In this document: positions 8,424 to 17,551 of the stretch, piece by piece
How positions within the stretch are numbered: the stretch's first letter is position 1
Layout: the number at the start of each line of letters is the position of its first letter
From: Lachnospiraceae bacterium MC2017
Lineage (GTDB): Bacteria; Bacillota; Clostridia; Lachnospirales; Lachnospiraceae
DNA length: 64,000 nucleotides
Assembly: GCA_000701625.1 (NCBI GenBank)
Contig: KL370803.1
Coordinates: 1-64,000 of the forward strand
Reading direction: 5' to 3'
Notes under the pieces: generated by a model
What the model was told of the DNA's origin: nothing
Databases searched by the model: none
What the model saw: only the letters and a program-made list of their open reading frames with translations
Program-made: the position numbers and the translations under genes

Positions 8424-10625
8424 ATGAAAACAATGCAGAATCTAAAACACTATTTGATCTTCATAGTATGCTTATTTCTGCTGTTTCTCTGGGGGACTAC
8501 AGTACAGGCTGATCCGGGAAATGATGAAACCGATGTTTTGGTGGTAGGGGTTCCGGAAGACAGATGTCCTGTATTTTATATAGATCCCGAGACAAAGGAA
8601 ACAGTTGGAATAGGTGTTGATCTTATGCGCGCAGCAGCCGAAGAGGCCGGGTATAGTGCGTCTTTCAGGATCATTTCGGAAAAAACAAATAAAGATGCAT
8701 TGGATAATCCTGATTATGACATAATTATGCCCTTTGGAAGCGCAATAAAGAGTTCGGCCGGTAAGGAATCCATAGTTACTGAGAATCTTATTCAGACCCC
8801 ATTTACTATTGTGACTAAGGATAATAAAAAACGGTTGGCATTAAATGAAAGCCATATAGGAATGCTGAGTTCTTTGGCAGGTGGAGCGGATACCGTAAAG
8901 CAGCTTTATCCCGGAATAGAGATTACTTTATATGATACGATGGCGGATTGCGTTAAGGCACTAAGAGCAGGAAAAGTAGATGCTCTTATGCACAATTCAT
9001 ATGTATGGAGTTATGTTTTACAGAAACCATCTTATTCTGATCTTAATGTACAGCCTGCAACTATGTTTTCCATGGACTTCCGTGCCGGAACGCTTGATAC
9101 ACCGGAAGGAAGAGCGATAGTTGATAGATTGAATGCCGGTATTGATAAATTGAGCGATACCCGTAAGCAGGCAATTGTTCTTGATTATACTTCGAGGCGC
9201 TTATATCAAAATGATTTCTGGGATTACATTTATGAATACAGATTTCTTTTGGTGCCGGGAACGATATTCTTTATATTATTTATTATAGGTATTGTACACA
9301 GACAAAGAGCTATTCATAGAAAACAGGAAGAAAAGATTCGTGAGCTTAAAGAACGGGATACGCTTACCGGAGTACTTAATCTGGATGGATTTAAGAAGCG
9401 TGTTGAAGAACTTCTGATTACTTATCCTGAAAATCAATATCTTCTTTCGTTTAGTAATATCAAGAATTTTAAATTTATAAATGAAAGCATGGGGCGAGAG
9501 ACCGGAGATGATCTCCTTCGGTTCTGGGCTCAGAAGTCAATTGCAACATTCTCTGATGAGGAAGCAATTGGAAGAATTACCGGAGACAGGTTTGCTGTTC
9601 TTCGAAAGTTTACTGATGTAGAGCAGATGGGCAGAGATGAAAAAGAGGTTTTTGAGCCGCTGAGAAATTACTTCATAGATAGAGGAAAAGAAATCCAGCT
9701 TCAGATATGTACCGGTGTCTATGCGATCACTCCGGAAGATCACAAAAACATTGACGTGGATCGTATGCTTGATTATGCCCGAATTGCTGAAAAGAAGGTC
9801 AGGGAAACATTAAAGGTCGGGTATGAGTTTTATAAGTCAGAACAGTGGGAAAAGGGAAAGCAGATTGTTGATATAAGCGGGCGTCTTCCGGCAGCTCTTC
9901 AGGCTGGTGAAATACAGGTATGGTATCAGCCGCAGGTGGATTATACCTCCGGCGCTATAAGTGGAGCAGAGGCATTGTGCCGCTGGAAACATGCAAAGCT
10001 TGGGTGGATTTCTCCGGGAGTTTTTGTGCCTACGTTGGAAGAAACCGGTATGATCTTTGATCTGGACAGGTATATATGGGATAAAGTCTGTCAGGATCTT
10101 CATCGTTGGAATTTAGAAGGACATCGGCGTTTTGTTTCTGTAAACCTTTCACGTTCAGACATAAGAGAAGATAGGAATATTGCTGGCGTTTTCTATGACC
10201 TTGTTCAAAAATATGAGCTTGCGCCGGAACAGCTTAGGATAGAGATAACTGAAACGGCATATGTCGAGAAAGCGGATTTACTGCTAAGGACCACGGCTGA
10301 ACTTCGTGAATATGGTTTCCAGGTAGAAATGGATGATTTTGGAAGCGGTTATTCGTCATTACATATGCTAAAAGAAGTGTCTGTTGACCGCATAAAGATG
10401 GATCTGAATTTTCTTACAGGATCAGGCAATATGGAAAAAAGCCGGGTAATAGTTACGCAGGTAATTAAAATGATTGAACTGCTCGGAATGAATCTTATCG
10501 CAGAAGGAGTCGAGACCAAAGCACAAGCTGACTTTCTCAAGGATAGAGGCTGCAGTGAGATGCAGGGATATTATTTCTACAAACCCATGCCGGTTGAGGA
10601 TTTTGAAAAGGTATTAGAAGGGTGA
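8424..10625 (+). CDS. Periplasmic-sensor c-di-GMP protein: SBP, GGDEF, EAL
   Basis: A membrane signalling protein of 733 residues. A signal or anchor helix (about 8-29) precedes an extracellular solute-binding-protein family 3 domain (about 40-255), a transmembrane helix (about 272-293), a GGDEF domain (about 305-460) and an EAL domain (about 475-730). The GGDEF site is degenerate (ITGDRF), so cyclase activity is unlikely; it may bind GTP as a regulatory site. The EAL domain keeps EALCRW, NLSRSD, EITETA, DDFGSGYSS, RIKMD and AEGVET, so c-di-GMP phosphodiesterase activity is likely. The sensor domain suggests control by an amino acid or similar ligand. Strong ggaggag site. Confidence 0.92.
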   Translation: MKTMQNLKHYLIFIVCLFLLFLWGTTVQADPGNDETDVLVVGVPEDRCPVFYIDPETKETVGIGVDLMRAAAEEAGYSASFRIISEKTNKDALDNPDYDIIMPFGSAIKSSAGKESIVTENLIQTPFTIVTKDNKKRLALNESHIGMLSSLAGGADTVKQLYPGIEITLYDTMADCVKALRAGKVDALMHNSYVWSYVLQKPSYSDLNVQPATMFSMDFRAGTLDTPEGRAIVDRLNAGIDKLSDTRKQAIVLDYTSRRLYQNDFWDYIYEYRFLLVPGTIFFILFIIGIVHRQRAIHRKQEEKIRELKERDTLTGVLNLDGFKKRVEELLITYPENQYLLSFSNIKNFKFINESMGRETGDDLLRFWAQKSIATFSDEEAIGRITGDRFAVLRKFTDVEQMGRDEKEVFEPLRNYFIDRGKEIQLQICTGVYAITPEDHKNIDVDRMLDYARIAEKKVRETLKVGYEFYKSEQWEKGKQIVDISGRLPAALQAGEIQVWYQPQVDYTSGAISGAEALCRWKHAKLGWISPGVFVPTLEETGMIFDLDRYIWDKVCQDLHRWNLEGHRRFVSVNLSRSDIREDRNIAGVFYDLVQKYELAPEQLRIEITETAYVEKADLLLRTTAELREYGFQVEMDDFGSGYSSLHMLKEVSVDRIKMDLNFLTGSGNMEKSRVIVTQVIKMIELLGMNLIAEGVETKAQADFLKDRGCSEMQGYYFYKPMPVEDFEKVLEG

Positions 10626-10636
10626 TATAAAACAAA

Positions 10637-11215
10637 ATGGCAAAATTATATTTTAGATATGGTGCAATGGGTTCTTCTAAGACCGCAAACGCACTTATGG
10701 TTCATTATAATTACATTGAGCGTGGCAGTAATGCAGTATTATTGAAGCCACAGCTTGAGAATCGTGATGGTGAAAAAATCATAAAGTCCAGAATTGGCTT
10801 GAAGTCGGAATGCTGTTATGTTGAAGATTTCATAACTGAAATTGGTACGAATTGGGATGCTGCAAAAAAGTATGACGCTGTAATTGTTGATGAATGTCAG
10901 TTTCTCAGTGCCGAGCAGGTCGACTGGCTGTCTGACCTTGTGGATTTTGCAGAGATACCGGTTATCTGCTACGGTCTTCGTACGGACTTTCAGAGTAAAT
11001 TTTTCCTGGGCTCAAAACGCCTTATGGAGATTGCAGACAAGATCGAGGAAATAAAGACAGTTTGCTGGTGCGGACGAAAGGCTGCGATAAACGCCCGTAT
11101 TTCTGACGGAAAGATAGTCAGAAACGGCGAACAGGTAATGATGGGCGGGAATGAGAGTTACATAGCGATCTGCCGGAAACACTTCAAACTAGGAATGCTT
11201 TCGGCAGAGAAGTAA
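10637..11215 (+). CDS. tdk: Thymidine kinase
   Basis: Salvage enzyme phosphorylating thymidine to dTMP with ATP, 192 residues as usual for type II thymidine kinases. It shows the P-loop GAMGSSKT (about residues 9-16), the VIVDECQFL Walker B-like motif, the lasso segment VICYGLRTDFQSKFF, and Cys residues of the structural zinc site (CWCG and the C-terminal CRKHF). It begins 11 bases after the c-di-GMP gene, so the two may be cotranscribed without a functional tie. Confidence 0.93.
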   Translation: MAKLYFRYGAMGSSKTANALMVHYNYIERGSNAVLLKPQLENRDGEKIIKSRIGLKSECCYVEDFITEIGTNWDAAKKYDAVIVDECQFLSAEQVDWLSDLVDFAEIPVICYGLRTDFQSKFFLGSKRLMEIADKIEEIKTVCWCGRKAAINARISDGKIVRNGEQVMMGGNESYIAICRKHFKLGMLSAEK

Positions 11216-11216
11216 A

Positions 11217-11678
11217 TTATAATCCAAATTCTTTGCACAAATTTTTGTAACGTGCCTGTTCTTTTTCTTTGATCGGTTTTGACAGGTCATTCATGATGTG
11301 ATGCATCGCATCGGCATCTTTGAGCACTTCATCCATCGGACTGTCCGTAACAAGCTTGTCATCATGGTGATAGATCGCAGAACAAATAATATCTGTTTCT
11401 TTATCATCTGTCAGATTAAGCTCAGTGAGGATAGTCCGTGCAAGTTCAGCTCCTTTATGTGCGTGGTCATCATAAGAGCCTGATTTATATGCATGCAAAT
11501 CGTGCATCATTGCAGCCATAGACGCAAGTTCGGAATCCAAGCCTCTCTTTTTGGCGATAAGAGTAGCCGCAAGAGAGACTCCGTATAAGTGGACAAAAGC
11601 ACTGTTTCTCTTATCCTCATCAGTCATTTTATTTAGTTCTCGATCTACATACTTTCTAAGTTCTTTTAATCTACTCAT
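11217..11678 (-). CDS. HD-domain hydrolase
   Basis: Predicted metal-dependent phosphohydrolase of 153 residues. Metal ligands are visible as MMHDLHAY (the HD pair, about residue 59), DDHAHKGAE and a later YHHDDK, matching the HD superfamily. I start at the ATG at 11678 because a perfect ggagggt lies 5 bases upstream; the ATG at 11705 has none. It converges tail-to-tail with tdk only 1 base apart, with no terminator between. The substrate may be a nucleotide; it cannot be read from sequence. Confidence 0.85.
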   Translation of the reverse strand: MSRLKELRKYVDRELNKMTDEDKRNSAFVHLYGVSLAATLIAKKRGLDSELASMAAMMHDLHAYKSGSYDDHAHKGAELARTILTELNLTDDKETDIICSAIYHHDDKLVTDSPMDEVLKDADAMHHIMNDLSKPIKEKEQARYKNLCKEFGL

Positions 11679-11855
11679 AGATACCCTCCAAGTCAAAAAT
11701 CGCAATGCTTGTTTCGTGACCTTCTTTGTATTTTATACTAACATGTAGAGATATAGGTCTCAATGATTATCGAAATATGAAGTCTTAACTAGCGAGCATA
11801 TGTTGTAAGCAGTATACTTATTGTTAAGTGTTAACAGATTCAATGAGGTGATCGT

Positions 11856-12071
11856 ATGTTTTTTAGGAAAAATACAGTTAGGAAAACTTACGACAGGGAT
11901 AATCAGAAGCCGGTCTTGAAGTGCAGCATCTGCAATGGAGAACAGGTTGCAGGATTTTTGAATGTGCATAATAATGTATTTGTAGACGTAATGCTTATAA
12001 GAGATCATGATGATCTTGAGCGATTTAAAGCTCAGTACGGTATATCTGAAGAAATAGAGAAGATATACTGA
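11856..12071 (+). CDS. Conserved small protein, unknown function
   Basis: The protein (71 residues) has a basic N-terminus (MFFRKNTVRK), a KCSICNGEQVAGF segment with a CxxC pair, and an acidic helical end. Similar short proteins are common in Lachnospiraceae; database labels for them are unreliable. A gaggtg site precedes the ATG. It is followed after 35 bases by the tautomerase gene. Confidence 0.7.
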   Translation: MFFRKNTVRKTYDRDNQKPVLKCSICNGEQVAGFLNVHNNVFVDVMLIRDHDDLERFKAQYGISEEIEKIY

Positions 12072-12106
12072 TTTTATCAATAATGTATTCAGAGAGGAGA
12101 CATATC

Positions 12107-12451
12107 ATGCCATTTATTTCAACAAAAACTAATGTAAAGATTTCAGATGAGAAGGAAACAAAACTTAAGGAACGTTTAGGACAGGCAATTTCAATTATTC
12201 CCGGTAAAAGCGAAAGCTGGCTCATGCTTGCTATCGAGGGTGATATCCCTATGTATTTCAGAGGTGACAATACACAGCCGGTTGCATTTGTTGAGATAAA
12301 AACTTATGGAAGTGCATCTTCTGATGTTTATGAAAAGATGACAAAGGAACTGACTGGTATTTACGGAGACATACTCGGTGTAGCACCGGATCATATGTAT
12401 ATCCGTTACTTTGGTTCTGATGATTGGGGATGGAATGGATCCAATTTTTGA
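12107..12451 (+). CDS. MIF-like tautomerase
   Basis: The mature protein begins with Pro after Met removal (MPFISTKTN), the catalytic base of the tautomerase superfamily; at 114 residues it has macrophage-migration-inhibitory-factor length. Other family marks are Lys at about residue 33 in IPGKSESWLM, the VEIKTYG strand, and the C-terminal IRYFGSDDWGWNGSNF. Likely activity: phenylpyruvate or dopachrome-type tautomerisation; physiological substrate unknown. I choose the ATG at 12107, not 12083, because gaggag precedes it and only this start exposes Pro1. The stop overlaps the next gene by 17 bases. Confidence 0.9.
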   Translation: MPFISTKTNVKISDEKETKLKERLGQAISIIPGKSESWLMLAIEGDIPMYFRGDNTQPVAFVEIKTYGSASSDVYEKMTKELTGIYGDILGVAPDHMYIRYFGSDDWGWNGSNF

Positions 12452-13361
12452 TGAGATGAAAAAAGTACCGGTATGCAGTTCTCTTTCTAAGGCAGTATCT
12501 TTGGTGTGTGGAAGTGAAGCCGTTATAGTGAAGAAACAACCGGTTCATGGTGGAGATGCCAATGAAGCCTATAAGCTTTTTCTTTCAGATGGGACAACGT
12601 TGTTTCTAAAAGCCAATACTTTATCAAACATCGATTTTTTCAGGGCGGAATCAGAAGGAATTGCTGCGATAAGATCTACAGGAAAGATCAGGGTTCCGAC
12701 CATATATGCACGAGGTAAGGATAGCAGCTTTTCTTTTCTTCTCATGGAATACATTGACAGCGGAAGAGAGCATCCTGACTTTTGGGAAAAACTTGGGTTT
12801 GATCTGGCATCAATGCATAAAGCTGATACTGTTCAGTTCTTGAGCAAGGGAAAATATGGTTTTGAGAGTAATAATTACATCGGAGCCGGAAAGCAGAAAA
12901 ACACACCGAAGGACAGTTGGATTGAATTCTTTTCCGAGTGCAGGCTGCGTCCGCAGTTTATGCTTGCTGAAAAGTATTTTGACAGCACCATTATAAAATC
13001 TGCGGACAGACTCTTGAATAATCTTGACAAATTTTTGTTTGAACCGAAAAGACCATCTCTTTTACATGGAGATCTTTGGTCGGGAAATTTCATGTCAGAT
13101 GAGTCAGGACTGCCGGTCTTGATCGATCCGGCAGTGTATATCGGCTGCAATGAAGCAGATATAGCCATGACAGAACTTTTTGGTGGATTTGACAGAAGAT
13201 TTTATGATGCTTATTTCGACAACATAGATATGGTCCCTGGGTATGAAGAACGGAGAGAACTTTACAATCTATATCATCTGTTAAATCATCTTAACTTGTT
13301 TGGAAGCGCGTATCTGTCAGCGGTTTATAGAATTATAAAAAAGTATGTAACTACTTCATGA
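12435..13361 (+). CDS. Fructosamine kinase / APH-family kinase
   Basis: A protein-kinase-like small-molecule kinase of 308 residues. The catalytic loop is LLHGDLWSGNF and the metal-binding Asp is in VLIDPAVYIGC, as in fructosamine-3-kinases that phosphorylate ketoamines on glycated compounds and initiate deglycation. The GDANEAYKL segment matches the N-terminal ATP-binding strand. The start overlaps the tautomerase gene by 17 bases, so translation is probably coupled; ggggat lies just upstream. The 3' end overlaps the convergent PucR-type gene by 11 bases. Confidence 0.85.
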   Translation: MDPIFDEMKKVPVCSSLSKAVSLVCGSEAVIVKKQPVHGGDANEAYKLFLSDGTTLFLKANTLSNIDFFRAESEGIAAIRSTGKIRVPTIYARGKDSSFSFLLMEYIDSGREHPDFWEKLGFDLASMHKADTVQFLSKGKYGFESNNYIGAGKQKNTPKDSWIEFFSECRLRPQFMLAEKYFDSTIIKSADRLLNNLDKFLFEPKRPSLLHGDLWSGNFMSDESGLPVLIDPAVYIGCNEADIAMTELFGGFDRRFYDAYFDNIDMVPGYEERRELYNLYHLLNHLNLFGSAYLSAVYRIIKKYVTTS

Positions 13362-14862
13362 TCTTCAGCGAATATTCATATGCAAATAAAGCGTCTTTAT
13401 CATCAAGCCGGATGCCGAAGATCTGCTTCATTTTGTCGAAGCGGTAAAACAATGTTGATTTATGAATAAAGAGCGCGTTTGCAGTTGCAGGAGCACTTCT
13501 GTTATTGTCAAAATATGTTTCTAGTGTGCTTATGTAATTTGTTCCATGTTCCAGATCATATTTTTTCATGAACTTTATCGAAGGGTGGATGGATGCCTCT
13601 ACGAGAGCGGGTTTATTCATCACATTCAATATATGCTTTAAGTAGTAGTCTTCATAAAAGATGATGGGAGACTCGTTAAATGTCGATAAACGCTGGGACA
13701 GAAGCCCCTGACACTGGTTAAAGTAAGCGGCACTGTCCAATAGATTATCGTATGTATAGCTGATGGTGCCGATCATATGGTTCATCGTGAGAAAGGTTTC
13801 CAGTCTGTTTAATTGTTTTTCGTCGATTTTTCTCATAGTTGACGTGGAAACCAGTGTTACAAAGCGGTTTCCAAAAATACCGGTTATACTGTTCGTAAAA
13901 ATGGTAGAAAGCTGGTGTATGTAGTAATGATAAGCCATCAGTCTGTTGAAGTTTGCTTCAAAGCTGCACGTTAAGATATAGTAGTATTCCTTTGGTTTCA
14001 CACCGAGAAATGACAGCTGTGTGAGGGAAGTTTCTTCGTCATAGCGTCTGCTGAAAAGGTCTTTTAGATACACATCGTATTTGATTCCCTGAGGATTATT
14101 ATAGGAATCGTCCTTTTGCAGCTGGATAGAAACCATCTGTCCGAGCACGTGGATTAGATCCAGATCACTTTCTGTGTGTTTGCGTTCTTTACACTGTACG
14201 CAGATATAACCTACGACTGCGTGCTTTATCCGTATACTTTCAAAAATCCATTCAAATGAATAGTCTTCAAATTTAGTCGCAAAAGGATACACCGAGTGAT
14301 AGATTCGCTCGGTGATCTTTTTTTGTTCCATATCTTCAGAATTTTTGGCACGTACGGATAGCCGGTTATTTCTGATCTCCAGATCGTTATCAACAGAAAG
14401 CTCAGGGTATGAGGCAATGATGCCGTAGCTGCTGTCGCAGACAACGATAGTATTGTTCAAATATTTGTAAGCCGTCTTTAGCAGAGAATCTATTCCGTAG
14501 CCTTTATGAAGGATGCTGAAAAGAGTCTGTTTCTGCATATCTATCCTTTGATAGGACAGTACTACATCTTCTATGAGATTGTAGAGCTCTATGAGATCAA
14601 GAGATTCCCTAATAAAGATGGAATCGGAGACCGGTTCCTCATTCCCTGTCCCGACAAAGATAATATCTCCGTACACATCGGTTTTTCCATAGGAATCATA
14701 TTTTGCGAGATACAGTACATTTGGATTTAAGTGTCCGATAGCAGCATCTGTATCATTTAAAAAGCGTATTCCGTCTGTAGAATGCCTTTTGGCGTAGTTT
14801 CCCTCTACGATTATGCCAAATTTTTTCTCTATAGCAGTAACGATATCTGAAATATAAGCCAT
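13351..14862 (-). CDS. PucR-family transcriptional regulator
   Basis: A large regulator of 503 residues. The N-terminal two-thirds look like a PucR/CdaR-type sensor region (with a central GAF-like part around NTIVVCDSSYGIIASYP), and the C-terminus is the family helix-turn-helix: LETYFDNNRSAPATANALF, then HKSTLFYRFDKMKQIFG. PucR proteins usually activate purine, sugar-acid or other catabolic operons in response to the substrate. It is divergent from the redox/acyl-transfer operon starting 195 bases away, with paired GTCGGA palindromes between them, so it is the likely controller. Confidence 0.88.
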   Translation of the reverse strand: MAYISDIVTAIEKKFGIIVEGNYAKRHSTDGIRFLNDTDAAIGHLNPNVLYLAKYDSYGKTDVYGDIIFVGTGNEEPVSDSIFIRESLDLIELYNLIEDVVLSYQRIDMQKQTLFSILHKGYGIDSLLKTAYKYLNNTIVVCDSSYGIIASYPELSVDNDLEIRNNRLSVRAKNSEDMEQKKITERIYHSVYPFATKFEDYSFEWIFESIRIKHAVVGYICVQCKERKHTESDLDLIHVLGQMVSIQLQKDDSYNNPQGIKYDVYLKDLFSRRYDEETSLTQLSFLGVKPKEYYYILTCSFEANFNRLMAYHYYIHQLSTIFTNSITGIFGNRFVTLVSTSTMRKIDEKQLNRLETFLTMNHMIGTISYTYDNLLDSAAYFNQCQGLLSQRLSTFNESPIIFYEDYYLKHILNVMNKPALVEASIHPSIKFMKKYDLEHGTNYISTLETYFDNNRSAPATANALFIHKSTLFYRFDKMKQIFGIRLDDKDALFAYEYSLKIMK

Positions 14863-14896
14863 ATTAAGTAAATCCTTTAAAACTGATGAAAGTTCA

Positions 14897-14912
14897 TCCG
14901 ACGTTTGTCGGA
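14897..14912. promoter_or_regulatory. TCCGAC/GTCGGA palindrome, candidate operator
   Basis: Inverted repeat tccgac-gttt-gtcgga in the divergent region, near the start of the PucR-type gene. A second related site is at 15020-15034. Confidence 0.45.
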
Positions 14913-15019
14913 AAAAAGAAACGATATTTAATCATTTTACTATATATCCATTGGATGTAAATAAGAACAATCCATGATAAATTTTTAACTAAGTTAGCGC
15001 ACAGCGCTTGCGTGAAAAA

Positions 15020-15034
15020 CCCGACAAAGTCGGA
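15020..15034. promoter_or_regulatory. Second GTCGGA palindrome before redox operon
   Basis: Inverted repeat with arms ccgac (15021-15025) and gtcgg (15029-15033), spaced by aaa, about 25 bases before the first operon gene. It shares the GTCGGA half-site with 14897-14912. It could also be a leader hairpin. Confidence 0.45.
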
Positions 15035-15057
15035 TTATTTATTATAGGAGAAATCTA

Positions 15058-16002
15058 ATGGGTATCAAAGTAATGGGCGTTACAGCCGGAAGAAAGAACA
15101 GCAACAGCGAAATATTGCTGAAAGAAGCACTTATTGCCTGTGAAGAAGCAGGTGCAGAGGTAACAATGATAAACCTCAAGGACTACAACATCCTTGATTG
15201 CACAGGTTGTACTTCATGTACTATCGGAATGTCACAGGGCAAGAATGTTGGTTGTGTTCTTGATGAAAAAGATGACAAGAAAAAGATCATGGACGTGCTT
15301 CTGGATCAGGATGCTGTTATCTATTCCGTTCCGACATATGACTTAATGCCGTCAGCAACTTATCTTTCATTTGCACAGAGAAGTCTTAGCTATGAGACAG
15401 CTTTCCTTGAGACGATCGGTGCGATCGAGCATAGAGACAGAGTTGCAGGACTTATCTCTGTAGGTGGTTCTACACGTGCATGGCAGTCAATGGCACTGGA
15501 AGGCATGCAGGCAACAATGTTTACAACAGATATGAAAGTTGTAGATATGATTCTCGCAACAAGAGTACCGGGACCTGCACAGTGTCTTCTTAACGATGAA
15601 CTGATAGAGCGAGCACATAAGCTTGGTGAGAATATCATAAAAGCAGTTAAGACACCTGTTGAAAAGAGAGGCTGGCTCGGAGATGAAGACATGGGCTGGT
15701 GCCCGAACTGCCACTCCAATGCACTTGTACTCGGTGAACCTCAGTGGGATGGACTTCATTATCCTATCGAGTGCCAGGTGTGCGGAGCAGGTGGAAACCT
15801 CGAGAAGACAGAAGATGGAAAGTGGAAGTTTGTAATTCAGGAAGATGGTCTGTTAAAGGATCGTACGACAGTTGAAGGACGAGCAAGACATCTTGAAGAA
15901 ATCGGACGTACACAGGGCGGCTTTTTCGAGAATCCGGAAAACAGGGAGATTGTTGGCAAGAAAATCCTCAGATATAAGGAGAAGACTTTTAAGGGTGTTT
16001 AA
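15058..16002 (+). CDS. Iron-sulfur flavoprotein (flavodoxin-like) with zinc-ribbon tail
   Basis: First gene of the operon, 314 residues. Residues 1-190 form an NADPH-dependent FMN reductase/flavodoxin-like fold (VMGVTAGRKNSNSEILLKEA at the FMN phosphate loop; IYSVPTYDLMPSATYLSF). A CTGCTSC motif near residue 49, followed by another Cys 11 residues on, resembles the 4Fe-4S site of iron-sulfur flavoproteins. The C-terminal third has WCPNCHSN and CQVCGAGG, a probable zinc ribbon or further metal site, unusual for this family. Likely role: electron transfer to or from the FAD enzyme that follows 35 bases later. Confidence 0.85.
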   Translation: MGIKVMGVTAGRKNSNSEILLKEALIACEEAGAEVTMINLKDYNILDCTGCTSCTIGMSQGKNVGCVLDEKDDKKKIMDVLLDQDAVIYSVPTYDLMPSATYLSFAQRSLSYETAFLETIGAIEHRDRVAGLISVGGSTRAWQSMALEGMQATMFTTDMKVVDMILATRVPGPAQCLLNDELIERAHKLGENIIKAVKTPVEKRGWLGDEDMGWCPNCHSNALVLGEPQWDGLHYPIECQVCGAGGNLEKTEDGKWKFVIQEDGLLKDRTTVEGRARHLEEIGRTQGGFFENPENREIVGKKILRYKEKTFKGV

Positions 16003-16037
16003 GACAATAACTTTTTAGAAAAGTGGAGGTACAAAAA

Positions 16038-17531
16038 ATGGAACAGTTACAGTCAGACGTAATCGTAGTAGCAGCTGGTCTTTCCGGATTAGCAGCAAGT
16101 ATCGCAGCAGCAGAAAACGGCGCAAGCGTTATTACTTTTGAAAAATCATCCACAACAGGTGGTGCAGCAAATATGGGTATGGGTCCTCTCGGAGTAGGTT
16201 CCAGGATACAGAAAGAGCACATGATCGCTCTTACTCCGGGTGAGGCTTTCAGAAAGCATATGTATTTCACCCACTATCGTGTAGACGCAAGAATGGTAAG
16301 AGATTACTACTTTAAGTCAGGTGACACTATCGACTGGCTTATGGACATGGGCGTTGAGTTTGTAGGTGTTCAGAGAGCTTTCAGCGCACCGGAGGCAACA
16401 CGTGCTTATTCTGACGGTGAGTTCACATGGCATGTAGTAAAGCCTGAGGACGGCGGCATGCCGGGTCCGAGATGCGCAACTGCCATGACAAAGAAGATGA
16501 CAGAGAGAGCAAAGGATCTCGGTGTAGAGTTCAGATTTGAAACACCTGTTAAGAAGATCATTATGGAAGACGGCGCAGCAGTTGGTGTTATCGCTGTTGA
16601 TAAGAACGGTGAAGAAATCGAAGCAAGAGCAAAGTCTGTGATCATCTGTACAGGCGGATTCGGTGACAATCCGGAGATGATCAAGGAGCAGACCGAGTTT
16701 GAGTATGGCAATACTATTTATAACTTTGCGATCCCGGGAATGAAGGGTGAAGGTATCAAGATGGCATGGGAAGCAGGAGCAGGCAAAGAGCCCTGCATCA
16801 TGGAGCTTATGTACCAGCTGCCTGACAACATGAATCACTTTATCCTTGATGGCGCTTTCCGCCAGCCGTGTCTCTGGGTAAACAGAAACGGACAGAGATT
16901 TATGCCGGAGGATCAGATCGCAAATACAACCTTTACAGGTAATGCGATCGCAGCACAGCCGGGTAAAGTTGCTTACTCTATCTTTGATAGTAAGCTTCTT
17001 AAAAAGTACAAGAAGAAGGGACCGGATATCGTATCTCACGTTCATCCTCACGACTTATTTGATCACTTTGATGAGCAGTGGGAGAGAGATCTGGCGGATG
17101 GTTATGAACCTATCGTTCAGGCTGACACTATCGAGGAACTTGCTGAGAAAGCCGGCATTGATGTAGAGGGTCTTGTAAATCAGATCGAAGAGTACAACGA
17201 GATGTGCGAAAACGGATACGACGAGATCTTTGAAAAGGATCGTGCATATATGCAGCCTATCGAAAAGGCTCCGTTCTATCTTTGCAGAGAAAATGTAGGA
17301 GCTTACGGATCGCTCGGCGGAGTAAAGATCAACCACAAGACACAGGTTCTTACTCAAGACGCAAAGGTTATTCCGGGTCTTTACTGTGCAGGAACAGACG
17401 CGTGCAACATTTTCGGAGACAGTTATCCGTTCATCCTTTCCGGAAACACAATGGGATTCTGCCTGAACAGCGGACGTATCGCCGGTGAAAATGCTTCTGC
17501 AAGCGATGAGGATTTTGATGATTTTGAGTAA
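16038..17531 (+). CDS. FAD-dependent reductase, fumarate-reductase-flavoprotein family
   Basis: A 497-residue enzyme of the FAD_binding_2 family. The N-terminal dinucleotide fold is VIVVAAGLSGLAASIAAAE (first Gly of GxGxxG replaced by Ala), with FEKSSTTGGAANMG next, and a C-terminal FAD segment with GLYCAGTDACNIFGDSYPF and SGNTMGFCLNSGRIAGE. Relatives reduce or dehydrogenate a carbon-carbon bond (fumarate, urocanate, ketosteroids, enoates). Residues of the fumarate site are not obvious, so the substrate is unknown. I start at the ATG at 16038 because gtggaggt lies just upstream; the GTG at 16023 is inside that site. Confidence 0.9.
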   Translation: MEQLQSDVIVVAAGLSGLAASIAAAENGASVITFEKSSTTGGAANMGMGPLGVGSRIQKEHMIALTPGEAFRKHMYFTHYRVDARMVRDYYFKSGDTIDWLMDMGVEFVGVQRAFSAPEATRAYSDGEFTWHVVKPEDGGMPGPRCATAMTKKMTERAKDLGVEFRFETPVKKIIMEDGAAVGVIAVDKNGEEIEARAKSVIICTGGFGDNPEMIKEQTEFEYGNTIYNFAIPGMKGEGIKMAWEAGAGKEPCIMELMYQLPDNMNHFILDGAFRQPCLWVNRNGQRFMPEDQIANTTFTGNAIAAQPGKVAYSIFDSKLLKKYKKKGPDIVSHVHPHDLFDHFDEQWERDLADGYEPIVQADTIEELAEKAGIDVEGLVNQIEEYNEMCENGYDEIFEKDRAYMQPIEKAPFYLCRENVGAYGSLGGVKINHKTQVLTQDAKVIPGLYCAGTDACNIFGDSYPFILSGNTMGFCLNSGRIAGENASASDEDFDDFE

Positions 17532-17551
17532 ATAACAGAGGTTTGACTTAG

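Noticed and set aside
16317-17051. 244-codon reverse-strand frame inside the FAD reductase gene
   Set aside because: Cys/His/Leu-rich composition of an antisense shadow; the forward gene has clear FAD motifs.
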